64,000 nt of DNA from Hemerocallis citrina (Eukaryota > Streptophyta > Magnoliopsida > Asparagales > Asphodelaceae), in NCBI GenBank assembly GCA_017893485.1, contig CM030358.1:255047228-255111227 (forward strand), in the 5' to 3' direction. The position numbers and the translations under genes are program-made. Under the pieces are notes generated by a model that ran no database searches, was not told where the DNA came from, and saw only the letters and a program-made list of their open reading frames with translations. Every line of letters starts with the position of its first letter. The first letter of the stretch is position 1. Positions 34,152 through 46,593 of the stretch are shown here, piece after piece.

Positions 34152-35743
34152 TTTTTTTGAAGAAAAATGTGGAGTCTGGCCACCTTGTTTCATTAAAAAG
34201 AGTTTAACAAAACAAAAACAGAGTACTGGGTCCAATACAAAACAAATCTAGTAAGCAAGAAAAAGTAACAACATAACTTCTCAAACAAAACCCTAGAGGG
34301 TGGGACAAATCTAAAAAACCAGCATGAACAAGATGACAACATAGAGTATACGAATAAATATTGAGGTTCCCTCCAACATAGCTCTGGAGGGTGGGTAACA
34401 GTACATCGCTCAGTCAAGAGTAGGGCTGATCACGATCTCCTAGTCGTCATACTCCTCCACCGGGAAAGCGCAGGTGATCCTTTCCCTAGGTCCCGAAGCC
34501 GCACCTAAGGCCCAAAAAGATATGAGATGTATGATATGAGTTAAATTACCAGAAATACTATTACAAGTCCTACGAAAGTAAAAGTTATTTCTGTCTAGCC
34601 ATAAGACCCAGGTCGTAGCTACAATGACGATATAGCATGCTTGTTTCATAGTTTTCCTCTCTGAAACAAACCTAGGACCTACCAATAACTCCTTATACGA
34701 TTGTGGGTATGCTGTAGCTCCGAGGGCTCTAAGGACCTTGTAAAGAATCGATTTGCTCCTATGACATTCAATGAAAAGATGGTTTCTTGATTTCAGGACA
34801 CGCATTACAAAAGTCACAGTTGGGCCCAACATAAAGAAGTATCTTAGTTAGGTTTTCTCTAGCTAAAATAGCATCGTTAAGGACTAACCATAAGAAGACT
34901 CTAATTTTCAGTGGGGCTTTTGCCTTCCACAAAATTGAAGACCAACTCGGACGACAACCCCAAAAATGGATGTAGTTATAAAGGGAGCGTACTGTGGCGG
35001 AACATGACTTTTCCAACCCCCACGATTTCCGATTAGGGCCAAGTGAGCAACTCAACCCTGAGAGAGAGATAAACTCCTGTAGCGCTACCAACCTTACTTG
35101 GAATTCCGATGACAAACGGTGTCTAAAGGAGGGTCTCCACGCCCCCCTCTTCCAAGTCTTGACCACGGAGATGTGAGGTTGAGTGGATTTCTTATATAAA
35201 TCCTGGAATAGCTCATGTAAGGTATGGGATCCACACCATTTGTCCCCCCAAAATTTAGTCATTAGGTCATTACCGATGAACAATGTGACTCCACTACGGA
35301 ACGTGTCATGAGCTTTAGAAACCCCTCTCCAAAACAAGGCGACCCTGGGGCCTACCTTGAACCTCAGATTATGAGAACATTTACCTTGAAAATTAGACTG
35401 AACGAAATCTTGCCAGTCTTCACTGTTCGGGTGATAGGTTTCCACCACCATTGACCAAGAAGAGCCATATTCATATATCTCAGGTCGATAACACCCATCC
35501 CACCATGTGATCTCTTCATGAAGACCTTCTCCCACCTGATAAGATGGTTCCCTCCTTGGTTTGCATCAGCACCTTTTCTGAGAAATCTTTTTCGAACTTG
35601 GCTGATCCATTGGATCACCCATTTAGGCAGTTCAAAGAAAGACATGTAGTAGGTTGGGAGGTTTGAGAGGACCGAATTGATGAGGATAATTCTCTCGCCA
35701 AGAGGGAGGGATTTGACTTTCCAGCCAGATAATTTGGATTCTC
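34152..35743 (-). mobile_element. 5'-truncated LINE (second copy), nested in the hAT-like element
   Basis: An 11 bp duplication ATTGGAATCTT (34141-34151 and 35744-35754) flanks it. A T run at the left marks the poly(A) end, so the element lies on the - strand. Only the C-terminal part of ORF2 and the 3' UTR are present. Confidence 0.9.
34440..35743 (-). pseudogene. LINE ORF2 C-terminal remnant
   Basis: Three overlapping open pieces in different frames carry FFELPKWVIQWISQVRKRFL and GGMGVIDLRYMNMALL, then WRGVSKAHDTF, then the zf-RVT region (APLKIRVFLWLVLNDAIL, CDFCNACPEIKKPS). The order matches the thumb and C-terminal half of the LINE at 27501-30048, but sequences differ and frames are broken, so this is an older insertion. 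The catalytic YADD region is not included. Confidence 0.88.
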
Positions 35744-36566
35744 ATTGGAATCTTGATAATTGGCAATACACAAAATGAGTGCTCTACTATTGAGCTAATT
35801 CTCATTGATGATTTTGTGAGTTATTTTTTTTAGTATTATATATATCCTGTATTTTATGTAATATTGTATTTTCTTATAAATATGTTTAAAACATAAAAAT
35901 GAAAGCCGCCTAGCACCTAGCCGTCTAGGCCCTGTTTATAAGATCTAGGCGCTAGGCCCCCATCGGCCGGCCGACTTCCGCCTAGTGACTTTTAGAACAC
36001 TATCAACAGCAGTATCGAGAGTTCTTGCATGCCTGCTCGAAGTATCGAGAGTTCTTGCATGCCTGCTCGAAAAATATGTCGACTTCCAGCTTTTGCCAGT
36101 TGACATGGCCAAAGGCCAGCACAAATCCCCTGAGTTCCTTAAAGATGCAGGTTTTTCTCTAATTTATTTCATCTTATTTTGCTTGATTTTATTTGATGCT
36201 ACAATTCATAAATTGCTACTTAGCTTTTTTTTTTGAGCAGCCATTTGGTCAGGTTCCTGCATTTCGTGATGAAAACATAACCCTGTTCGGTAATTTTAAT
36301 CAATTCTCCATTGCTGTGTTATTGGTAGAGTTTCATTGTTCATGTGTGGATCTTTTTACGGATTTATTTCAAACTATGCAGATTTATTGAAGGTGATATG
36401 GAAAACCCTTTTAGAAACAATATTGAAATCGTAAGAATTGAGCAGGGACTCACATAGTTTCGGCAGTTGTAATCCTACTGTTATCAATAGAAATCGCACG
36501 TAAGAATTAGCCCAAGCCTGCTAATAACTGGGTAGGACCTAGGCGGGCTGGAATCGGACCAATTAT

Positions 36567-36754
36567 CACCCTTAATGTATATGATGCATCTTCAGTAAAT
36601 TGAACTTTGATAGTGTGGGTGTCAGGCTATAAATGAACTACTGGTGAAGGTGTATAGTTACACCCTTAATGTATATGATGCATCTTCAGTAAATTGAACT
36701 TTGATAGTGTGGGTGTTAGGCTATAAATGAACTATTGGTGAAGGTGTATAGTTA
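36567..36754. repeat. 94 bp tandem duplication
   Basis: Two copies (36567-36660, 36661-36754) differ at two positions. Each unit contains taatgtatatgatgcatctt and ends gtgtatagtta. Non-coding as far as I can see. Confidence 0.9.
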
Positions 36755-36895
36755 CGTTGGTGGATCATTGTATGGACAATCTTTTTATCCATTCATTTTG
36801 ATTTACAATTGCATTCCTTTATTTACTATCTTATGTACCAAGAAGAGGAAAGTAAATCATATAGCCTTCTTGACATATGGAAAGACAACCGAATA

Positions 36896-37531
36896 AGAGC
36901 ATCCACTATCGTTTACTAAATATGCAAAATATGCATTTTTTAGCAGACACACTCCACTAGTGTTCGCTATATATGCATATTTGGCAATGGAAGTGAACAG
37001 TAGATTTCCAAATACAGCGAACCCATTTGGCAATTGGTAAATATAGAAGACGGATGATTTTCTTCCGTCTTATTAAATTTTCTTATTTTAATATGGACGG
37101 ACAGAGGTTCTTCTTCCATCTTATTAAATATTTTTATTTTAATATAGACGGACGGAAGATCATCTTCCGTCTGATCTTCCGTCTTATTAAATTTTTTTTA
37201 TTTTAATATGGACAGATGGAATATCATTTTTCGTCCATCTACTTTATCCGAATTTTTTTTCAAAAAATTACGAAAATGCCATTCATATTTACGAATTTGC
37301 CATTTAAGAAATTTAAAATTTTTTTAAAATTGCTGGATGTAGAAAATCTTCTTGCGTCCAACACTTCTTCATTTTGGTTTCTTTCAATATTTACGAAAAT
37401 GCCATCATCTTATTTATGAAAATGCCATCTTCTTATTTTTTTATTTTTTAAATTTTTTTATTTTTGGCAAAAATTTGGCACGAACGATAGCCAAATATCT
37501 ATTTTTTAGTAGCAAGGATAGTGGATGCTCT
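36896..37531. mobile_element. MITE with AGAGCATCCACTATC ends
   Basis: Left AGAGCATCCACTATCG and right GATAGTGGATGCTCT are inverted repeats. The interior has three imperfect copies of a unit containing cttccgtcttattaaattt and ttattttaatatggac (about 37057-37215), then a divergent AT-rich part. No clear target duplication longer than TA. Superfamily uncertain (hAT or Harbinger type). Confidence 0.7.
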
Positions 37532-38230
37532 AGCGGGTGTCCCAAAATGTATTCCTATCTACATAAAGTTTCTCATTTTGAAAATGAAGGTCAACCTGGT
37601 TGTGTTGTTTCAGTTGCTTGTGTTTGTGGTTCTTCTTTTATGTCTATGTCTCCTACAAACTCATCGTGTGTACCAATGTATCCGGTCATAGGGTACTCTT
37701 CGGCGGGCTCATATGATTGGAATTTGTCACTTCTATGTTGCTAGCTTCTTTATTGATAAAATTTCAAAATTTTGAGATTGAATTGAGTAGTAGTAGTAGA
37801 GAGATTAAGAAAATTAGTTGTAAAATTTTTAGATTGGGTTTATGGGGTATTTATAGGGAAAAAATTAAAAAAAACAAAAAAAAACAAAAAAAAACGGCTA
37901 CAACAATGACCTCTGTTTTTCATCTATTGGACCTGCGGGTCGAACGGTCGAACTGTGCGGGTCGAATGTTTGGGCCAAGGGTCTAACGGTTCGAAACCCG
38001 TGGGTCGACCCGCGGTTGGTGGGCGCGTTTGTCACTATTCACTGGGTTCACGGGCCGGGTTCAACCGGTTGGAAACCCTTATTTGACGACCCGAGTCGAC
38101 CCGCTTAGACTTGCGGGTTCGACCCGGACCCGAACCGTATTTGAACGGGTCGGGTTTTGGCGATCAGGTCATGGGTCAGCCCGGCCCGGTTACCATCCCT
38201 ATATAGGCTGCGTTATTCTCATAAATGATT
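37532..38230. other. spacer with the right end of a GC-rich hAT-like element
   Basis: From about 37900 the sequence becomes rich in cgggtcg and gacccg words and ends ggcccggttaccatcccta at 38202. This is the usual end of plant non-autonomous hAT elements of the TAGGGATGG type. I could not find a matching left end, so it may be truncated. Confidence 0.4.
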
Positions 38231-38244
38231 GTAGGCTTCTTTGC

Positions 38245-38990
38245 GACTTCTGAGAGATCGCAACTCCCCCTGATATGCTGAACTAGCGACCTCGATCATA
38301 TACATTCTCTACTTAGTTCATTAAGTGTCAGTATCTCAGAATTATTGGGTGATGTTTCTGCAATTAATTATTCGATTGATCTCCATGAAATAGCTGCACA
38401 ACTATTGAGAAAAACATATTTTGTTTGTGATCTCCCCTTATGGGGGTCATATAAATAACCTGTGTCTGTATATCCAATAAGGCCAGCATATTCATATGAA
38501 TAATATAAACAAAAATCTAGTACAATGTGCTAAATAAAGGAGTGCGCCTATTGCACTCAAATAGGGTACTTAAGGGCCCAGAATATAGTCATTTTCTTCT
38601 TTCAGCCGATACGGATCCTGGTCAACTTCTAGTGACCTTACAATCATAGGTGTACTGATAGATGACAATTACTCTCATTGAACCTCTTCGGGTGATTTTA
38701 GTATATTTGACTTGATGTAGTAAAATTTCAGTTTTACTGTGCTCGATCTAAAAGCTGAGATAAAATTTTATTTCACACAAGTCTTTTATCTCAAATTGTT
38801 CCTTAGGATAGCCAGTAGCCTTTTCAATCTTTCTAGGAGATCCAATCAAGTTTATATCCTTCCCTAGACAGATATTCACTAAGCCTATTGTACCACATTC
38901 CAAACCACCGCGTTCATCAAGGTAGTATTCACAGTAGAATTTTAGAAGAGTACGGCCTGAAGACATGAATGATTGCAGTGTCAGATTCAA
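38245..38990 (-). pseudogene. Copia reverse transcriptase / RNase H relic
   Basis: On the - strand a reverse transcriptase tail (GYPKEQFEIKDLCEIKFYLS, about 38750-38830) is followed by RNase H-like sequence (DPHKGRSQTKYVF, AAISWRS, SEILTLNELSREC, about 38300-38460). Several stops and gaps. No LTRs belonging to it were found. Confidence 0.75.
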
Positions 38991-39133
38991 GAATGAAATT
39001 TAGTAAGGTTTCCTCTATTTTTTTTCTTTTTTTGATTATTTCATGCATATTTGAATAGAAAATACTTGAAAACCTAGAAATCTGGTACTTAATTTCTAGA
39101 ACTGTGCTCATCAACAGTTTAATGAAATACCTA

Positions 39134-42100
39134 TGTAACATACCGTATTTTTATTTTTAAAAATACATTTTTTCAATTTTTGTACGTACGATGCACGTAC
39201 ACCTTTTTCCAACTTTATTTTTCTTACTCTCATTTATTATTTTAGTATGCATGAGTCTTTTTATTAACCTTTCATTAAACCCATGGACCTAAGAATAGAT
39301 TCTAGCCCACTAGACTAATTAATTAAATTAATTAAAAGCAAGCCTACAAGACAAGCCCATTAATTTTTAGTTGTGCATGGACTCACACATGACATGTAAC
39401 AACTTTTAATACACATATTAGAATTATAGGTTTTTTATTTATTTTTGTGTGTGTGTGCACTAGTGCACAACACGTGCATGTGTGGAGAGGGAGAGAAAGA
39501 GACTGGATGAGGGAGAGAAAGAGACTGGGAGTGGGGAGAAGGAGAGAGTGGGAGAGTGGAAAGTTGAGTGGGTAGTTATTAGGTGGATGAGATTACAATT
39601 TAGCCCTTCATTTTGTCCTATAAATACCCCCCCCCCCTTTTTCTTCTCATTTCACACCTAAACAAAACAAATCTAGAGAGGAAAAAGAAAAAGAGTTAGA
39701 GTGTGTTCTTGTTGCATTGGAGGCTTTTTGGAGTGCTCTTGCTAGGAGGAGAAGGACTAGGTGTTGCTTGTTGGAGCTAGGAGTTCCTAGAAGTTGTATC
39801 TCATCATCTTTGTTTGTAAATTCTTCATAAGAGGTGGGTGATCTTGTGCTTTCTATTGTAGGAAATGCATGCTAGTAATGTTAAATGAGCAGTATAGATA
39901 AATTTGATGTGATAAATGTAGAACAAATCCATGCTATTGTGTGTGCCATGAATTGTAGAAATTTTATTATGATTAAGAAACTAATTGCCATCATGTTAGT
40001 TAGAAATGAGACAATGAAACAATGAGTTATTGCCATGAACAAATAAGCTTGTTAATTTGCAAATGTCGAAATATAAAATTGTATGAAAATTGTTGAGACT
40101 TCCCTTATAGTAAAAATGAATTTTTGTGAAGTTAAATTGGTACACATAGATTCATTAAATTGGTTGTAAGAGATACACATTGCTATTTTGATTAAATTGA
40201 AGAAATGCAATTCATGTTCATTAATGAGAGGAAATAATTCGAAATATAGATACAATGTCTAAAATATAAGTTTGGAAATTCATGAGTTACTGTTTTCATG
40301 TACACTCAGTATGAATGAGATAATTACAGTCTATTAAAAAGATTAGATCGATCATATGTTTGAGTTTTGTGAAATAAATTAGTTACTGTGCCGTGTGAAC
40401 AAAACCCTAGCCTCTGTTCTCATAACAGTAGTCATCGTTACTGTAGCGTGCCTGTGGTCTTGGGTCGCGAGTTCGAAACTCGACAGTCCCTCTTTTTTTT
40501 TGTTTTCGGTTTTAATTAACCCAAACAGTGGAGCACTATATGTATGGGTTTCGGCTTGCCTTTAGAACAAAAAGCCCACTTGGACTTAGTGGTTCTCGGT
40601 GGCACTGTAGGGTGGTACTATAGCATGCGGGTGGGCATGGGTTCGAAACCCGGTGCTGCCTATTTGATTTTTTGATGTTTTAATATTTTGAAGGGGTTTT
40701 TAATGTGAATAAAATTTGGAAAAAAATCTAATATTCCTATAAAATGATATAGAATTTATTAAAATAGTTTCATAAATTTCATGTATATTTTGAGAACTTA
40801 AAAGTGGATTTGAGATAGAAAACGAGTTATTGACTTCGAAATTATTTATTTAAGAATATGACATTTATTTAAGTACAAGAAGAGTAAAAGAATTGTTATG
40901 TTACTTGATTTCCTTTGATGAGACTATATGAATATGCTTGATTGTGGTTAAGAACTTATATGTGATTAAGTTCCTAAATGAGATTTGAATCTATACTATG
41001 AGTTCATGAAAAGAATTATTGCTTTTGAAAGATAGTGAATGAATTGAATTTTATGAATGATGCTAAATTAAGATATTGATTAAATTGTGAATAAGTCAAA
41101 GATATAAATACCATGAGGTTCATACATGATTATTGAAGGGTATGTGTACCCATGAAATTCTAGTACATGAAAGGTTGTGATCTAGAGGTTTAGTGAGACC
41201 CCGGGTACCGGCATTGTTGAATTAAATGATTGAGTTATTTTTGTGATACAGCTATGGAGCTATCTTGGTATTTTGTGATTAAGTCTGGTAGGGGGAGAAG
41301 GTAACTCTAGAAGTTGTAATTATTCATGTCTTGAACTTAAGAACTAGGCACTAAGAGAAGATGTAGTAAACCTGGGAAAATGTAGGTGGGGCACTCTATA
41401 TAGTCAGGCGGTGTACTCCGGGACTATAGACCCAGTCGGGCGGTGTACTTCGGGACTGAGGTTGCTTCGATGGAGATGATCTTTTATTTTAAATTCAGGA
41501 CTATGCATAGTCGGACAGATAGTTTGCCGTAGTCCAGTGTATATACGTATACCGGGGCTAGAAGGGCACTTGCGGGATGTTCACACGACGAGGAGTCTGT
41601 TATAACAGTCGGGCGGTGTACTTTGGGACTGAGATCCGTACTCGTGGAATGTCTAAACCTTGCTTTTATTATTGGGTAGTTTTCATGGTGAGGGATCGCA
41701 CCCTTTAATGTGGAGTACATAGGTACTTGCCCTCGGACCTATGTAGTATGGAATGCATAGAATCCAAATAAGTATGCATTAGTGTCATCTTAGTATAAAA
41801 TATCTGTATTAGGCATTAAGGCATTGCATACACTTACATGTTTAGACTAGTCACATTTTAACACTTTAATTGGCATTCAAGTTTGTGGTTTGTTAAAGTA
41901 TTAAGATTGTTATATTTTCGGCATAGAGAGGATGACCGTGTATAACATTTTCGTCGGTTGTAAGCAACTGACGTGCCCACAATTTTATATGCAGGAGTTG
42001 GATTTTCATGAAGATATAAAGTTCATATGCTATTGTTGATTTATTTAAATGTTAAAGATGTTGCAATTGTATAATTTTTTATTATTGTACTTCATTTTAC

Positions 42101-42238
42101 CTTCCGCTGTGTAAATAAATGTAAATGACTCTGTTGTATTATAAAAAGTTCAAATTTTCTTGTAAAATTGTACGAAGTGAAGTGTAAAGATCTTGTGGAA
42201 CTTCGAATTCGGTCGTATTTGGAATTCGGGGAGTTACA
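39134..42238 (+). mobile_element. solo LTR, Gypsy (Tekay/Del-like), 3.1 kb
   Basis: Begins TGTAACATACCG, ends GGGGAGTTACA, flanked by accta (39129-39133) and gccta (42239-42243), one mismatch. A TATA-like cctataaatacc at about 39618 is followed by C-rich and A-rich leader sequence, as in an LTR promoter. A 27 bp phrase (cgggcggtgtact..gggact) occurs three times at about 41405, 41433 and 41610. No internal domain or partner LTR, hence solo. Two tRNA B-box-like sites lie within it (40465, 40640). Confidence 0.78.
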
Positions 42239-43593
42239 GCCTATGTAGCACGCAAGGTGTTTGTGAAAATGCTATTGAGAAATTTTGCTTAACAAATTAG
42301 TTGTATCTATGTATGGTGTATATATTCATTTCTGGAACTGTAACTTACTACCTGATTTTATTTTCAATTTTTAATTTGTGTTTAATCCCAAAATTTGGAT
42401 TGGGAAAGAGTACGGGTTGAAGACGGAGATGATTGTGGTGTCAGATCCAAGAATGAGATTTGGGAAGGAAGGAAGTGGCGGATGGCAAGGTGAGGTGGAC
42501 AGAGAGGTGGAGGTTGGTATTGGAGAGGGAGACGCGCGGCGGTCGAAGACGGAGGATACACAAGAAAGGAGGGAGGTGTAGAGGAGGCATCAGAGAGGGT
42601 GTGGATTTGGAAGGGGGAGGGGATGGAGGGGAGGGTCAAGATGATGTGGACTAGGGCCTGGGTGTTGTCGATTATGATGTATATAAAGACCAGGTTGTGT
42701 GCATATTTTTTAGGGTAAGTTTCACTAAACTATATCCTCGAAGATATAATTTCTTTCAATTCTCTCATACATTTTTGAATTCCATATAATTTTATGAATA
42801 CCTCAAACTTATTTTAGTCTGTGTAATTTGCACAAAGTAACACTAGTAATATAACTATACATTAAGAAAATTGGTCTACTACTCTTTCCTTCCTTTATTT
42901 TGTAATAGTGCAAGGAAAGCAGAAGTAGGAAAATCTCATTTAAACTAACACGTGTGTGCCGCAAGTTTTCATAAAAGCCTCTTTTAAAATTGCAATTGCA
43001 AATTGCAAATTTCAAAAAGGAGTTAACAGATAAGAAAATATGGAAATGCAGTTATGGTACAAAATATTTACGTGTTTAAAATCTCTTTTAAGTATCATTT
43101 AACTAATCACAAATGCGCTTATTGAGATTTTTCCAAACCAGCATTCTCCATCTCTCTTCATCTTCTACTTTCTCGTTTTTTCTCCACCCTCTACAAAAAA
43201 AAAAGAAAAAGAAAAAAAAATAAGGTGAAGATGCGCTTGTGGCGAAGGAAGAGGAAGGAGAGGCAGCAGGGAAGCAGATGGAGAGAGAATCCTCGAGTGG
43301 GGTGCACCTAGAAGAGTTCTGCAGGCAGGGGTCGGTGCCGACAAGGAAGAGAAGGGAGGTGGCAGAGGGGAGGTTGAAGAGGAGGGAGGTGAAGGAGCAG
43401 CCGTCAACCCCTCCTGCCTCGATCCGCTCGACGCCGCCCAGCCCGACGCCAACTAGAGTCGATCCTGACAACCCCTTCATCCTTCGGTTCTTCTTCTTCC
43501 TTCTTCCTTCATCTTCTTTTTATTTTTTTTAATTTACTGATGACTGATGGAGGATAAATGTGACGCACAAAATTTTGCACACTAAAAAATCAG
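42239..43593. other. unassigned spacer
   Basis: Contains a G-rich stretch (42400-42660) and a GA-rich stretch (43210-43480) with open frames that look compositional. 42390-42455 resembles 38930-38995. No gene recognised. Confidence 0.5.
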
Positions 43594-44074
43594 TGACACA
43601 CCCAGAATCGTTTACTTTAATTGAGTACATAAACATAATACAATACAAGGAAATACAGAGAATCTTACTACAAGTTCAAACTACTTGGATTAATATGATG
43701 ACATGCTCTAAGGATGCCACACTTCTATGCTAGAACCTTAGATAACCATACCTGTGAAATCACAATCTATGGGATTTTCAGCTTGTAAGGCCGACGGTAA
43801 AAATCCCAACAATCTCAACTAACTCCCAGGACACAGCATAGTAGAAGAGAAACCTGATTCAAAGTATATATTAAATGTAAATGGAAAATAGTCAGTTATC
43901 GTATGAGTGTGTGTAATATTAACATGCACAATTCAAATATACTATTCTAATGCACATTTATTTGGAATGATATATCGCTTATACAACATAGTTTCCGAAT
44001 GCAAGCTACTAGTTGATATGGGTAAAACTAGAACCAAATCGGGACTGTTCAAAATTTGACCTAATGCTCTTTTT

Positions 44075-46590
44075 AGCTCAAAGCATATGATACATCTGGA
44101 CGAGTACATAACATAGCATACATGATAGATCTAATTGCAGATGCTTATGGAATCTTCGTCATGCGGTCTCTCTCTCATCTTGAGTGGAAGGACATTGAGC
44201 CTTAAATAGGCTTACACCATGCGACATAGGAAAAAACCCTTTTTGGACTCTTGCATATTGAAGCGTTTTGAAACTTTGTCTATGTATGTACTCTGACTCA
44301 GGCCAAGCAGTCTCCTTGATCTATCTCTATAGATCTTGATGCCTAATACATAGTTAGCTTCACCGAAGTTCTTCATGTAAAAGCAGTTTCCTAACCAAGT
44401 CTTTATAGACTGTAAGGTAGGGATGTCATTCCCAATGAGTAGTATGTCATCTACATACAACACCAGAAATATAACTGTGTCCCACAAACCTTCTTGTAGA
44501 AACAAGATTCATCTTCATTCTTGATGAAACCAAACTTTTTGATTGCATCATCGAAACGAAGATTCCAGCTTCTAAAGCTTGCTTTAATCCATAAATGGAT
44601 CGTTGCAGTTTACACACGATTCCAGCATCCTTTGGAGTGACAACCCTCAGGCTGTGTCATGTATACATCCTCGAGAAGATTTCCATTTAGGAAAGCAGCT
44701 TTGACATCCATCTGCCAGATTTCATAATCATGATATGCTGCAATGCAAGCAAGATCCGAATGAATTTAAGCATGGCAACTAGGAAAAAAGTCTCATCATA
44801 GTCTACACCATGAACTTGTTTGAAACCTTTAGCCACCAACCGCCCCTTAAAGGTATGCACATTACCATTCATGTCAGTTTTTTTCTTGAAACTCATTTGC
44901 ACCCAATAGGTTTTACCCCTTTAGGTGGGTCTACCAAGGTCTAACTTGGTTGGTATACATGGATTCCATCTCAGATCTCATGGCCTCAAGCCATTTCTCA
45001 GAATCTGGGCCTTTTACAGCTTCCTCATAAGTTGTAGGCTCATTCTGATCCACGAGTAATATATCACCATGTTGAGTTACGAGAAATCCATATCTCTCGG
45101 GTTGATGAGGTATCCTACTAGACTTACGTAAGCCTTGTGCTACTTGAGCAGGTGGTTGTTCCACAACAATTTGTGGAGTCTTCTCTATTTTCACCATTGG
45201 TTCGCTGCTACTTTGCGAAGTTTGAATTTCTTCAAGTTGTATTGTTCCCCCACTGGTTCTTTTGGAGACAAATTCTTTCTCTAGGAACATAGCAGTCCGT
45301 GTGACAAACACTTTGCCTTCGGTCGGATTATAGAAATAGTATCCTTGGTTTCCTTGGGGTATCCTACAAAGAAGCACTAATCAGATTTGGGACCAAGTTT
45401 TTCAGGGACTTGGTGCCTTACGTAGGCTTCACAACCCCAAATCTTCATAAAAGACACACTAGGACACCTCCCAGTCGATATCTCATATGGTGTCTCTTGT
45501 ACCATTTTTGATGGAACACGGTTAATTGTGAAAGCAACTGTTAGTAGAGCATGTTCGCAGAAGGAGCTTGGAACATCTGCATGACTCATCATTGATCGAA
45601 CCATGTCTAACAAGGTCCGGTTCCTCCTCTCAGAGACACCATTCCATTGCGGTGTTCCAGGGGGTTGAGTTGAGATATTATCCCGCACTCTTTTAGATGG
45701 TCATCAAAATCTTGGCTTAAGTACTCACCACCTCGATCTGATCGAAGGGCTTTAATACTTTTACCAAGTTGACTTTGTACCTCATTCTTGAATTCTTTGA
45801 ACTTTTCAAATGATTCTGATTTGTGTTTCATCAGATACACAAATCCTTATCTACTGAAATCATCAGTAAATATAATAAAGTACTGATAAGCTCCTCTAGC
45901 CAATGTGTTGAAAGGTCCGCAAACATCACTATGTATGAGATCTAAAAGATCACTAGCCCTTTCACCTTTTCCAGTGAATAGAGATTTTTTCATCTTGCCC
46001 AACAAATAAGGTTCACATACCTCATATGATTCAAAATTAAATGAGTCCAAGAATCCATCTTTATGGAGTTTGGATATGCGGTTTTTATTTATGTGGCCCA
46101 AACGACAATGACAGAGGTATGTTGGGTTCGTATCATTTAATTTGAACCTCTTAGTATTTATATTATAGACGGGAATTTTGAGGTCGAGAATATAAAGTCC
46201 ATTACTCAATTGTGCACTAGCATAACAAATATAATTCAAATAAATAAAACAACTTTTGTCCTTTATTATAAATGAAAAACCCTTCTTGTCCAAACAAGAA
46301 ATAGAAATAATATTTCTACTAATAGCAGACACAATATAACAGTTCTCTAACTCAATGATAAGCCCAGTGGGCAATGATAAATGACAAGTTCCTACAGCTA
46401 AAGCAGCAACTTTTGTTCCATTTCCAACTCATAGGTCAACTTCGCCCTTAGCCAATGGTCTACTCCTTTTGAGATCCTGCACATTTACAAAAATGTGAGA
46501 TCCACATCCAGTATCTAATACCCAAGATATAGAAGTAGATAAATTGACTTCTATAACAATAATACCTGTAGTAGAAGTCTCACTTCCTTT
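44075..46590 (-). pseudogene. Copia pol, fragments
   Basis: Protease VLDTGCGSHIF is at about 46490-46525. The pre-integrase motif (CHCRLGHINKNRISKL) and integrase (DLIHSDVCGPF, FIIFTDDFSR, ALRSDRGGEYLSQDF, TPQWNGVSERRNRTLLDMVR) cover 46374-45400. Reverse transcriptase pieces are FKGRLVAKGFKQVHGVDYDE (44830) and FLVLYVDDILLIGN (44450). At least five frame breaks or stops separate them. Not functional. Confidence 0.88.
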
Positions 46591-46593
46591 CTT

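Larger units (their letters stand above)
33832..36002. mobile_element. hAT-like non-autonomous element inside the GST exon
   Basis: Ends cagtattctaaaaatcc and, reversed, tagtgttctaaaagtc are inverted repeats. Flanking 8-mers tcaacacc (33824-33831) and tcaacagc (36003-36010) differ at one base. Subterminal cctaggcg words recur at both ends. Without the LINE nested at 34152-35743 the element would be about 560 bp. Confidence 0.75.
33796..36289 (+). pseudogene. phi-class glutathione S-transferase, broken by transposon insertion
   Basis: Exon 1 begins at about 33796 (gtgttacatggccctacattgtc; KVLHGPTLST in one frame) and is interrupted at 33831. It resumes at 36003 with AVSRVLACLLEKYVDFQLLP and VDMAKGQHKSPEFLK up to a GT at 36151. 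Exon 2 is 36241-36289 (PFGQVPAFRDENITLF, 49 nt). This is the N-terminal thioredoxin-fold, glutathione-binding domain of a phi GST with its catalytic-serine region and the PFGQVPA cis-proline loop. Breaks are a 2.2 kb insertion, a 30 bp in-frame tandem duplication (36011-36040 / 36041-36070), a frame shift near the start and an extra base at the end of exon 1. Exon 3, the helical C-terminal domain, is absent. Confidence 0.88.

Noticed and set aside
40595..40661. A tRNA gene
   Set aside because: The T-arm and an acceptor-like stem are present, but the T stem has mismatches and no acceptable D and anticodon arms could be drawn.
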